A stretch of DNA of 6,508 nucleotides from Candidatus Moraniibacteriota bacterium (lineage in GTDB: Bacteria; Patescibacteriota; Minisyncoccia; Moranbacterales; GCA-2747515). Each line of letters begins with the position of its first letter. Positions within the stretch are counted from its first letter, which is position 1. This document shows positions 1 to 5,512 of this stretch, in pieces. The stretch lies in the NCBI GenBank assembly GCA_029938745.1, contig JAOZUJ010000017.1, positions 9,242 to 15,749 of the forward strand. The letters are read 5' to 3'. A program made the position numbers and the translations under genes. A model generated the notes under the pieces. It was not told the DNA's origin, made no database searches, and saw only the letters and a list, made by a program, of their open reading frames with translations.

Positions 1-213
1 ATGAAAAGAGATAGTTTTTTTGAGGAAAAACCAGAAAGTGTATTGGTAAAAAGTGACACAGGAGATCAATTTGTTGATGGTGATAAAGTACACCATAGAG
101 ATTTTGGTGATGGCATTGTAGTAGGACAGGATGACATCATCATTTCTGTTGTATTTAAAGGAAGTGGATTAAAAAAATTAGCCAAGAGCATTGCGCCACT
201 TGAAAAAATATAG
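1..213 (+). CDS. C-terminal end of UvrD/PcrA/Rep-type DNA helicase (partial, 5' end outside window)
   Basis: This is the last 70 codons of a superfamily 1A helicase, ending at TAG 211-213. The segment around residues 4-12 (DSFFEEKPE) matches the 'SRFLxEIPE' stretch that ends the helicase core in UvrD and PcrA. Residues 24-70 match the small C-terminal Tudor/SH3-like domain: GDKVHHRDFGDGIVVG, a strand pair ending in VVFKGSG, then KKLAKSIAPLEKI. In PcrA/UvrD this domain is known to contact RNA polymerase in transcription-coupled repair. The frame is open to base 1, and although base 1 is an ATG, the homology to an internal part of the family makes it an internal methionine. No motor motifs are in view, so UvrD, PcrA and Rep cannot be told apart. 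No clear terminator follows the stop. Confidence 0.82.
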   Translation: MKRDSFFEEKPESVLVKSDTGDQFVDGDKVHHRDFGDGIVVGQDDIIISVVFKGSGLKKLAKSIAPLEKI

Positions 214-224
214 ATAATATTTTA

Positions 225-254
225 TTGACTATCATCATATTTTGTGACTATAAT
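225..254 (+). promoter_or_regulatory. sigma70-like promoter for the 313-1122 unit
   Basis: TTGACT (225-230) and a perfect TATAAT (249-254) are separated by 18 nt. Transcription would start near 261, giving a leader of about 52 nt before the ATG at 313. It lies after the helicase stop and faces the two-gene unit. Sequence match only. Confidence 0.65.
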
Positions 255-269
255 TTGATATGTTTATAA

Positions 270-297
270 ATAAAGTACTTTTACATCAAAACTTTAT
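270..297 (+). repeat. 7-bp inverted repeat in the leader just upstream of the ribosome binding site
   Basis: ATAAAGT (270-276) and ACTTTAT (291-297) are perfect inverted arms with a 14-nt loop. The hairpin would end 3 nt before the GGAGG at 301-305, so it could affect access to the ribosome binding site. It is AT-rich and weak, and may be chance. Confidence 0.3.
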
Positions 298-312
298 AGT
301 GGAGGAATAACG

Positions 313-558
313 ATGCAAGATATACAAAAATGTCTCACAAGTCCGTGGATTGTGTGTATTGATGGTGAAGATATCCCATGTGACAAACTGTATGATGCAT
401 GTGAAAAAGTTATGCGACATGTTGGTGAGCAAAAACTAACAGAAAGTCTGTATGATCGTGTATGGATTGAGTGCAATGGAGAAGTTATTAATATAGTTCT
501 TATTTCACGAATTATCCAAGAGATTGACTGGTTGATAGCTACACGCTGTGAAAAATGA
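313..558 (+). CDS. 81-aa Cys-rich protein of unknown function
   Basis: I do not recognise this protein. It is probably a soluble cytoplasmic protein: there is no signal peptide or membrane segment. It has six cysteines in 81 residues (7, 15, 23, 30, 54, 79). It begins with a short strand-like stretch (WIVCIDGEDIPC), followed by a predicted helix (DKLYDACEKVMRHVGEQKL), a second strand-like stretch (VWIECNGEVINIVLI) and a closing helix. The start is well supported: GGAGG at 301-305 lies 7 nt before the ATG, behind a promoter at 225-254. It is the first gene of a likely operon with the membrane protein at 580, whose ATG lies 21 nt after this stop. This TGA is the only TGA stop among the genes here, and reading through it stays in frame with the next gene. 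That the gene is real is fairly sure; its function is unknown. Confidence 0.75.
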   Translation: MQDIQKCLTSPWIVCIDGEDIPCDKLYDACEKVMRHVGEQKLTESLYDRVWIECNGEVINIVLISRIIQEIDWLIATRCEK

Positions 559-579
559 CATTACAAAGAGGTTGTATCA

Positions 580-1122
580 ATGAAGCAAAAAAATACATTT
601 CTTGATGATATTGTAAATTGGGTACTTTTTGCAATACTAATTTGTATTGTAGCTACCGTGGCAATTGTTGCAGTTACCATTATCATAATCGTGGCTTGTT
701 GTTTTATGTTTGTAATATTTATCTCTCTCCTGTTTTATATAACATCTCCACGTGCATTGCAACGAGCATGGTATAAATATGAAGTGCAATCTACGATATT
801 AACGGTATTGCGCAAGGCAAAATTTGATATAGAGGTACAGGACGGGTGGATGCTGCGGACAGAGATTCTTTTCGAGATAGACCAATTATTTGATGATCAT
901 GAAGTGGAATTTGCTTTTTTTGTGACATTACTTGATCAATTTGTGCGGGATCGTATAGTCGAATTCAGAAAAGATATACCTGTTACACATGTTAAAAGTA
1001 ATGAATATAAAACAGGAATTGTTCGAGCTTACAGATTGTCCAATGATTCATATAGACCACGTAGACCGCGACGTCTTCCAAGAGAAAAAGAACGAAAAAT
1101 ACATGATGAGGTGTATGCGTAA
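580..1122 (+). CDS. 180-aa membrane protein with possible winged-helix domain
   Basis: Residues 12-55 are almost entirely hydrophobic, long enough for two membrane helices in a hairpin or one helix plus a reentrant stretch. A soluble domain follows. Residues 68-80 (helix), 92-104 (helix, MLRTEILFEIDQLF), 110-128 (helix, FAFFVTLLDQFVRDRIVEF) and a loop closing on VRAYRLS at 148-153 follow the order of a winged helix-turn-helix fold, where the third helix would be the recognition helix. The tail 159-173 is strongly basic (RPRRPRRLPREKERK), which suits nucleic-acid or lipid-headgroup contact. AAAGAGG at 565-571 lies 8 nt before the ATG and supports the start. It is the second gene of the unit starting at 313 and is followed by a clear terminator. 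The winged-helix reading comes from pattern alone; a membrane-linked adaptor of unknown type is the alternative. Confidence 0.72.
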   Translation: MKQKNTFLDDIVNWVLFAILICIVATVAIVAVTIIIIVACCFMFVIFISLLFYITSPRALQRAWYKYEVQSTILTVLRKAKFDIEVQDGWMLRTEILFEIDQLFDDHEVEFAFFVTLLDQFVRDRIVEFRKDIPVTHVKSNEYKTGIVRAYRLSNDSYRPRRPRRLPREKERKIHDEVYA

Positions 1123-1127
1123 ATAGA

Positions 1128-1160
1128 AGCAGGAAATCGAAATCGATTTTCTGCTTTTTT
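1128..1160 (+). terminator. intrinsic terminator after the 313-1122 unit
   Basis: A 12-bp stem, 1128-1139 (AGCAGGAAATCG) with 1144-1155 (CGATTTTCTGCT), contains one G-U pair and has a 4-nt loop. A T run extends to 1160. It starts 5 nt after the stop codon. Confidence 0.85.
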
Positions 1161-1174
1161 ATCATATGTAAATA

Positions 1175-1183
1175 TGATATACT
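1175..1183 (+). promoter_or_regulatory. extended -10 promoter candidate for the hemerythrin gene
   Basis: TGATATACT gives a TGn motif directly before TATACT (1178-1183). The expected -35 position falls in the T run of the preceding terminator and matches poorly. Transcription would start near 1190, leaving a leader of about 20 nt. Confidence 0.4.
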
Positions 1184-1212
1184 GAAAATATTAATTTATT
1201 AGAATAAATATT

Positions 1213-1623
1213 ATGGATGTTAAGTTTCAATGGACCCAGGATATGTCTGTGCACAACGATGTAATCGATGCACAACACAAAGAATTATTTGAAAAGCTTA
1301 GTGAGGTGTTGCAGAAAATTATTGCAGATGATTATGATAATGCAGTTGATGGTATGGTGAATTTTTTTGAAAAATATATGAATGGACATCTTGTATATGA
1401 AGAAGCATACTTACGAGAAATGAATTACCCACATCTTGAGGAGCATCATCAGCAACATGAAGTTTTCGTTGAAAAGTATAATGAATTGAAAGAGCGGTTG
1501 TCTGAAGATGACGCAAATATAGACGGTATTGTTTTTGATATTGAAAATTTTATGGGCTCATGGCTTACGAGTCATATATTAATCGAAGATCAAAAATACG
1601 CAAAATATTTACAACAAAAGTAA
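1213..1623 (+). CDS. bacteriohemerythrin (non-heme di-iron O2-binding protein)
   Basis: This is a full-length single-domain hemerythrin of 136 aa, the usual size for bacterial members. All seven expected iron ligands are visible: H22 (IDAQHK), H59 and E63 (GHLVYEE), H78 and H82 (HHQQH), H121 and D126 (HILIEDQKY). The N-terminal signature W7...SV...ID.QH and the conserved YP (72-73) and WL (117-118) are present. Proteins of this family bind O2 reversibly at a di-iron site in a four-helix bundle and serve in oxygen sensing, storage or delivery. No fused signalling domain is present, so it is a stand-alone cytoplasmic carrier or sensor. Variations are H14-N15 where 'GI' is common, and L60 where F is usual. 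No Shine-Dalgarno sequence is visible before the ATG. The gene converges on the recombinase with an 18-nt gap and no obvious terminator. Family assignment is very sure; physiological role is inferred. Confidence 0.95.
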   Translation: MDVKFQWTQDMSVHNDVIDAQHKELFEKLSEVLQKIIADDYDNAVDGMVNFFEKYMNGHLVYEEAYLREMNYPHLEEHHQQHEVFVEKYNELKERLSEDDANIDGIVFDIENFMGSWLTSHILIEDQKYAKYLQQK

Positions 1624-1641
1624 AGAAACTCATTCAACTTG

Positions 1642-2580
1642 TTAGCTTTTTATTCCTTTTCCATGAAATTCATCATGGATGCTTTTGAGGTTTTGATTTG
1701 TGACATGTGTATAGATTTGTGTGGTTGTGATATTTGCGTGTCCGAGCATTTCTTGAACACTGCGGATGTCAGCGCCGTTTTGTAATAAGTCAGTTGCAAA
1801 TGAGTGCCTGAGTGTGTGTGGGTGAACATCTTTGACAATCCCAGCCTTGGCGGCATACTTTTTGACAATGCGCTGTACGCTACGCGTAGTGAGTCGCAAG
1901 CCTCGTGCATCAGCTTCTTTATGTGTGCCAACACGGTCACGAATAAATAATGCTGGGTCAATATCATGTCTTTTTTCTAAATATTCTTTTAAAGCATCTT
2001 TTGCGGTGTCAGATATAAAAACAATGCGCACCTTATCACCTTTTCCACGAACACTAAATTCTTGTCGTTTGAGATTGATATCTTCGCGGTCAATTGAGAC
2101 AATTTCAGAGACACGTAGTCCAGCAGAAAAAAGTAGCTCTAAGAGTGCTCGATCTCTCTTGGTGGCACGATTTGGACCGTTAGCTGCTGCAAGCAATCGT
2201 GATACCTCCTCAGGATCAAGAAAGTCTACTTGTCGTGCTGGCGCCTTGCCAATTTCAATTTTTTCTGCTGCAAGTGTGTCAATATCTCTCTTGGAAAGGT
2301 ATTTGAGGAAATTGCGAAGTGCAATTGCGTGATAATTTTGTGTTGATTGTTTGAATGTTGTGCCGTCGTCCATTTCATATCTATGAAGATAGACACGATA
2401 TTTACGTACAAGATCAGGCGTGATATTTTCTGGTACTGGTCGGACACTTTCATAATTCATAAACGACACAAATCGTCGTAGATAGTGGTCATAATTTTCA
2501 ATTGTCTTTTGACTGCGTCCCAATTCGACTTCAAGATGCTCCAAATAGTCAATAATGAGAAAGCTGAGTGATTTTTTCAT
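1642..2580 (-). CDS. Xer-type tyrosine recombinase (XerC/XerD-like)
   Basis: This is a complete 312-aa tyrosine recombinase, close to the usual XerC/XerD length of about 300. The N-terminal SAM-like core-binding domain spans about residues 5-100 (LEVELGRSQKTIENYDHYLRRF). The catalytic domain spans about 118-305. All catalytic residues are present: R156 (SAGLRVSE), K180 (RGKGDK), H255 and R258 (HPHTLRHSFAT), H281 (LGHANITTTQ) and nucleophile Y290 (IYTHV). Known Xer enzymes resolve chromosome dimers at dif during division. The well-conserved ends and lack of flanking phage or integron genes favour a housekeeping role over an integrase. XerC, XerD and single-Xer types cannot be separated by eye, so I give no symbol. 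The ATG (2578-2580) lacks a clear Shine-Dalgarno; an extended -10 at 2612-2620 lies just upstream. The gene is divergent from the LysM-CHAP gene and convergent with the hemerythrin gene. Confidence 0.95.
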   Translation of the reverse strand: MKKSLSFLIIDYLEHLEVELGRSQKTIENYDHYLRRFVSFMNYESVRPVPENITPDLVRKYRVYLHRYEMDDGTTFKQSTQNYHAIALRNFLKYLSKRDIDTLAAEKIEIGKAPARQVDFLDPEEVSRLLAAANGPNRATKRDRALLELLFSAGLRVSEIVSIDREDINLKRQEFSVRGKGDKVRIVFISDTAKDALKEYLEKRHDIDPALFIRDRVGTHKEADARGLRLTTRSVQRIVKKYAAKAGIVKDVHPHTLRHSFATDLLQNGADIRSVQEMLGHANITTTQIYTHVTNQNLKSIHDEFHGKGIKS

Positions 2581-2611
2581 AAGAAAAACTAGTTTTTATT
2601 TCATAATACTA

Positions 2612-2620
2612 ATTATACCA
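2612..2620 (-). promoter_or_regulatory. extended -10 promoter of the recombinase gene
   Basis: Read on the minus strand, this is TGGTATAAT: a perfect -10 with a TGn extension. No good -35 is seen, which is normal for extended -10 promoters. Transcription would start near 2605, about 25 nt before the ATG. Confidence 0.5.
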
Positions 2621-2701
2621 TGATTTTGTCTTTCATTTCCATAAAGTGGTATAATAATTGGATAGTGTATTTTTATGATAAAAAGGCTTTGACAAAATCA
2701 T
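2620..2701. repeat. nested inverted repeats between the divergent recombinase and LysM-CHAP promoters
   Basis: ATGATTTTGTC (2620-2630) is a perfect 11-bp inverted copy of GACAAAATCAT (2691-2701). The adjoining ATTATACCA (2612-2620) is a perfect inverted copy of TGGTATAAT (2647-2655). The 11-mer touches the -10 region of the minus promoter and overlaps the -35 of the plus promoter, as shared operator half-sites would. The 9-mers are themselves -10 elements, so part of the symmetry is expected from promoter consensus. Confidence 0.4.
2647..2655 (+). promoter_or_regulatory. possible second, upstream extended -10 promoter for the LysM-CHAP gene
   Basis: TGGTATAAT is a perfect extended -10, but no convincing -35 precedes it. 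It would make a leader about 60 nt longer than the main promoter at 2689-2716. Confidence 0.35.
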
Positions 2702-2716
2702 AAAAATCTCTATAAT
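2689..2716 (+). promoter_or_regulatory. consensus sigma70-like promoter of the LysM-CHAP gene
   Basis: A perfect TTGACA (2689-2694) and a perfect TATAAT (2711-2716) are separated by 16 nt. Transcription would start near 2723, leaving a leader of about 80 nt. In that leader ACTTCTG (2738-2744) can pair with CAGAAAGT (2781-2788) around one bulged A, ending just before the ribosome binding site. Confidence 0.75.
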
Positions 2717-2795
2717 AGAGTAAGCTTAAAAATTAAGACTTCTGTCGATGATATTTTACGTTAATTGTTGATATCTCACGCAGAAAGTTACACAC

Positions 2796-2801
2796 AAAGG
2801 A
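2796..2801 (+). promoter_or_regulatory. ribosome binding site that decides the TTG start
   Basis: AAAGGA lies 4 nt before the TTG at 2806-2808, slightly closer than usual. The frame is open upstream to a TGA at 2749-2751 but holds no ATG, GTG or TTG there. The next in-frame ATG is at residue 184, inside the first LysM domain. Confidence 0.6.
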
Positions 2802-2805
2802 ATTA

Positions 2806-4017
2806 TTGCGTATAAAACGCTTTCAAAAAACACGACAATACATTTGGTTTGTATCTAAAAACATTCAAATATATTTTTATAGAATCGAGAATTTTTTTCT
2901 ACGGTCTTTTCGTAGACGTTCGTTTTTTGGTATTGGTAAATTTATTCGTCAAAATGGAAGCTTGACCGTGATTGTTATCATAGCAACCTTAGTTACCTTT
3001 GGTAATATTTCTGCAAAAAGTAATAATGACGATACATTTTTAGTCGGGCACTGGAGTGAAAATAGTAAACAAATACATACAGTACAAGAATCAGAGGATA
3101 GTATTATTTTAGATGGTGGTGTAGTCAGTGATGTGCAAACACAAATTATTACATCAGCCAAAAAAGAGAGTGATGATGCACAAACGGAATTGTCCTTATT
3201 GTCTAATGTTGATGAGGAATTGCTCGGTGATGCAGCAATTATTCCACCACGTAGAGAAGGTGCAAGTGATCCAGATAATGAAGGTGATGTTATTTTATAT
3301 ACAGTAAAGCTTGGTGACACATTTAGTAAGGTTGCACAAGCACATGGTGTTACAATGGAAACACTATTTTGGGCAAATGAGATTGAGGATGTTGATGATA
3401 TTGCACCAGGAGACACCCTTTTTATCTTACCAATTTCTGGACTGAAACATAAAGTGAAGTCTGGCGATACAATTGAAAAAATTGCAAAAGAATATGAAGT
3501 TGATAAACAGGATATTATTGCACATAATGACTTGCCAGCAAATGGAGAATTAACAAAGGGAGAGGAAATTGTTATTCCGGGAGCACAAAAGGATATTCCA
3601 GAACCAGAACCAGATCCAATATTTGCACCACGTGAATATGTTGCGACAGGTGATGGAAGCACAAATCTTGGTAGTAAAGTGGTGTCCAGTGGTAAGGTTG
3701 CGCGTAAAGGAGGAAATAGTTTTCCATATGGATATTGTACGTATCATGTTGCAAATAAACGTAACGTTACATGGCGAGGAAATGCTGGTGCGTGGCTTTA
3801 TAATGCAAAGGCAGCGGGCATGAAAACAGGTAAGAAACCAAAAGTTGGTGCAATTATTGTGACAACAGAAGATGCGCGTTATGGTCATGTGGGATACGTA
3901 GAAAAAGTGGGGAAGGATACCGTTACAATTTCAGAGATGAACTATAATGGATGGGGCGTTGTTAATCGACGTACACTTAGTCAAAATGCTCGTGTGATTC
4001 GTGGATATATTTATTAA
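2806..4017 (+). CDS. membrane-anchored LysM-LysM-CHAP peptidoglycan hydrolase
   Basis: This 403-aa protein is probably a wall-remodelling enzyme tethered to the outside of the membrane. Residues 1-50 are basic and aromatic and probably cytoplasmic. Residues 52-70 form one membrane helix (LTVIVIIATLVTFG). Residues 71-160 are an acidic, low-complexity linker. Two LysM domains follow, about 163-209 (YTVKLGDTFSKVAQAHGV) and 214-258 (HKVKSGDTIEKIAKEYEV); LysM binds the GlcNAc backbone of peptidoglycan. After a Pro/Glu-rich spacer, residues 303-403 form a CHAP domain with the expected catalytic set: C311 (YGYCTYHVA), H361 (GHVGYVE), E377 and N379 (SEMN). CHAP domains act as amidases or endopeptidases on wall peptides; which bond is cut cannot be read here. 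The start is a TTG with AAAGGA upstream. The gene has its own consensus promoter and ends in a two-way terminator shared with the convergent gene. Domain calls are firm; a role in division or cell separation is inferred. Confidence 0.92.
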   Translation: MRIKRFQKTRQYIWFVSKNIQIYFYRIENFFLRSFRRRSFFGIGKFIRQNGSLTVIVIIATLVTFGNISAKSNNDDTFLVGHWSENSKQIHTVQESEDSIILDGGVVSDVQTQIITSAKKESDDAQTELSLLSNVDEELLGDAAIIPPRREGASDPDNEGDVILYTVKLGDTFSKVAQAHGVTMETLFWANEIEDVDDIAPGDTLFILPISGLKHKVKSGDTIEKIAKEYEVDKQDIIAHNDLPANGELTKGEEIVIPGAQKDIPEPEPDPIFAPREYVATGDGSTNLGSKVVSSGKVARKGGNSFPYGYCTYHVANKRNVTWRGNAGAWLYNAKAAGMKTGKKPKVGAIIVTTEDARYGHVGYVEKVGKDTVTISEMNYNGWGVVNRRTLSQNARVIRGYIY

Positions 4018-4038
4018 TGGTTAAGGAATAGATAGTTG

Positions 4039-4072
4039 AAAAAGGTACCTTTAAAGGTACCTTTTTATTTTT
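4039..4072. terminator. palindromic, probably bidirectional terminator
   Basis: An 11-bp perfect stem, AAAAAGGTACC (4039-4049) with GGTACCTTTTT (4056-4066), has the loop TTTAAA and T tracts on both strands. It lies between two convergent stop codons and can serve both genes. The core is two tandem copies of the self-complementary 12-mer AAAGGTACCTTT (4041-4052 and 4053-4064). Confidence 0.85.
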
Positions 4073-4086
4073 CAAATAGATTTGTG

Positions 4087-5247
4087 TTAGGGAAGTATTT
4101 TATTTATTGCATCAAGGTCTTTGCAATCATATTTCATACTAGGTGAATAAAATCTTTTCTTTGGACCATGACATCCACCATTATCTTTGGGTAGTGGAGC
4201 AATGATTGGCATAAGAAAGCCAACATCTTGTGAATTAAATTTATGATAAAGGTCATAAAGTGTTTGATGACGGAGCTCTTCGCTCATACGTGCAAATGTG
4301 CTCATATCATCACCCTTAATACCGCTCCAATCAAGATGAACAAAAACATTTTTTGCGTTGTCTTGAAACTTATCATTCCATAATAGTGCCCAACACCAAC
4401 CACTCTCGCCATTGTGCCACCGTGAGAAGCAGGGACCTTCTTCAACGGTTCCATCAACATGGAGGCCGACACCACCTTCTATGAAATCAAAGAGCTTGAG
4501 ATACTCCGGATTATTAATGTCATTGGTTTGTGCGCCAATAATAATGTGCATGTTCTTACTTTTTGCATATTCGCGCATTTCCTCTATGATAACAGGTGCC
4601 CAAGGTTCATTCATGTCTTCTTCTTGATGATAAATTTGTCCAAAGAGAAAAGATTGTATACCCATATCCATTGCCTCTCGTGTAATTTGTCTCACGTATG
4701 CACGATATTCTTTTTCACCAAATGATGGTTTACATGTGTGTTCTCCCCAGAAATTTTTACTATTTTTTTTGCACATTTCACCGAAGTCAAATCGTCGATT
4801 TTGTTCATAGTATGCATAATTTTCTTTTTTGTTGATTGCTTCTGCAATAAACATACCATACAAAATATCATCTCTATCAATATCATGCATGATTTTTTTT
4901 GCTTTTTTAAAATCAGGCGCATCAAGCCAAGTTTCAATCGCACGTGATAAAAAATAACAGTCACTGTCTTTTACAACTTTGATATCTTTGCTAGTACGAT
5001 TGTATCCACTGAGTAATCCATCAGCAACACAACCATGTGTTTTCATTTTTTTGATATTGGGCACAGGCCAGATCTTTGGTGGAACTTCTACGACATTTTT
5101 TTTCTCAATATGTGGTGGTACGGCAAATGTCGGTATGGGTTCATTTTTTGCAATAAAATTTGGTGCAAAAAAACCGATGATACCAATTGTGATAACAATG
5201 CAACAAAATATATAAAATTCTTTTGTTTTAAAAAAATGTATTTTCAT
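4087..5247 (-). CDS. exported membrane-anchored protein of unknown function, possible TIM-barrel domain
   Basis: I do not recognise the family. The 386-aa product has a short basic N-terminus, one membrane helix at about residues 11-33, a Pro-rich stalk (36-66), then a large domain outside the membrane. That domain alternates strand-like and helical stretches: SFLFGQIYHQEED (199-211), MHIIIGAQTND (233-243), FIEGGVGLHVD (255-265), CWALLWND (285-292), VFVHLDWSG (301-309) and VGFLMPIIAPLP (342-353). Polar or acidic residues follow each strand, as in (beta/alpha)8 hydrolases, so a glycosidase-like enzyme is possible. Eight cysteines lie outside the membrane, in four close pairs: 73/97, 159/172, 273/285 and 359/375. 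I start at the ATG 5247: the longer frame begins with a TTG at 5265 that overlaps the likely -10. The gene shares its terminator with the LysM-CHAP gene. That it is real and exported is fairly sure; the fold is a guess. Confidence 0.8.
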   Translation of the reverse strand: MKIHFFKTKEFYIFCCIVITIGIIGFFAPNFIAKNEPIPTFAVPPHIEKKNVVEVPPKIWPVPNIKKMKTHGCVADGLLSGYNRTSKDIKVVKDSDCYFLSRAIETWLDAPDFKKAKKIMHDIDRDDILYGMFIAEAINKKENYAYYEQNRRFDFGEMCKKNSKNFWGEHTCKPSFGEKEYRAYVRQITREAMDMGIQSFLFGQIYHQEEDMNEPWAPVIIEEMREYAKSKNMHIIIGAQTNDINNPEYLKLFDFIEGGVGLHVDGTVEEGPCFSRWHNGESGWCWALLWNDKFQDNAKNVFVHLDWSGIKGDDMSTFARMSEELRHQTLYDLYHKFNSQDVGFLMPIIAPLPKDNGGCHGPKKRFYSPSMKYDCKDLDAINKILP

Positions 5248-5264
5248 AGTATCTTTATAGTACA

Positions 5265-5270
5265 ATTATA
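5265..5270 (-). promoter_or_regulatory. candidate -10 element for the exported 386-aa protein
   Basis: Read on the minus strand, this is a perfect TATAAT; the -35 region is weak. Transcription would start near 5258, leaving an 11-nt leader before the ATG at 5247. It argues against the TTG at 5265 as the start. Confidence 0.4.
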
Positions 5271-5347
5271 TGAACAAAAAATAAATAGACGCACGTGGTG
5301 AATTGTTTTTTGAAGATTTTTTTATATTAAAATTTAAGATACCATAT

Positions 5348-5376
5348 TTGACAAAAGCGTTTTGACGTGCTATAAT
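5348..5376 (+). promoter_or_regulatory. near-ideal sigma70-like promoter
   Basis: A perfect TTGACA (5348-5353), an ideal 17-nt spacer and a perfect TATAAT (5371-5376) are joined by an extended -10 (TGC directly before TATAAT). This is the strongest promoter in the window by consensus. Transcription would start near 5383, about 130 nt before the next ATG. Confidence 0.87.
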
Positions 5377-5385
5377 AGTTATATT

Positions 5386-5470
5386 GATGAGTAACCGGGT
5401 GGGCCATTGTGGCCATAACACCTGGTTTTTCTTTGGTCGAAAAAAGCTAGGACACACAAGGTTAGTCATC
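5386..5470 (+). promoter_or_regulatory. structured RNA leader with alternative helices upstream of the 76-aa protein
   Basis: The leader from the strong promoter can fold in two partly exclusive ways. Fold A is a long hairpin: AACCGGGTG (5393-5401) with CACCTGGTT (5419-5427), one G-U pair, capped by GGCCA (5402-5406) with TGGCC (5410-5414), with bulge ATAA at 5415-5418. It is followed by TTTTTCTTT, so it resembles an intrinsic terminator. Fold B is a long-range stem: GATGAGTAACC (5386-5396) with GGTTAGTCATC (5460-5470), 10 of 11 pairs with one G-G mismatch. It encloses a shortened hairpin and a second one, TTTTTC (5426-5431) with GAAAAA (5439-5444), which hides the T tract. I do not recognise a known riboswitch or RNA class. 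Possible roles are a regulatory leader, a short RNA ending near 5434, or an mRNA-stabilising structure. Confidence 0.5.
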
Positions 5471-5512
5471 GTGCACTATATATTGCATAATATAAAAATA
5501 AAAATAAAAATT

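Noticed and set aside
1624..1660. A terminator between the convergent hemerythrin and recombinase genes
   Set aside because: There is T-rich sequence but no stem of useful length in the 18-nt gap or just beyond it.
1832..2332. Plus-strand 166-aa open frame within the recombinase region
   Set aside because: It lies wholly antisense to a conserved, full-length recombinase and its translation is Ser/Arg-rich with no domain character. It is a shadow frame.
2581..2640. A dif recombination site next to the Xer recombinase gene
   Set aside because: Around 2600-2620 there is only a loose dyad (CATAAT... with ...TATACCATG) without the two conserved 11-bp arms of dif; the promoter explains the TATA motifs. 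A genome-wide GC-skew and dif search would decide.
2949..3662. Minus-strand 237-aa open frame opposite the LysM-CHAP gene
   Set aside because: It is antisense to the LysM domains, and its Ser/Cys/Ile-rich translation is typical of a reversed coding strand in AT-rich DNA.
4087..5265. Longer start of the exported protein at TTG 5265 (392 aa)
   Set aside because: The TTG overlaps the likely -10 element at 5265-5270, and the ATG six codons later gives a standard short basic head before the membrane helix.
5384..5470. Hammerhead ribozyme, suggested by TTGATGAG and a later CGAAAA
   Set aside because: The first core base is U rather than C, stem II does not pair up to the GAAA box, and stem I has no partner after a plausible cleavage triplet.
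5384..5512. N-terminal extension of the 76-aa protein to the ATG at 5384 (119 aa)
   Set aside because: It would begin at the predicted transcription start and code across the strong hairpins. The extension has no protein-like character, while the protein from 5513 has a clear modular layout.
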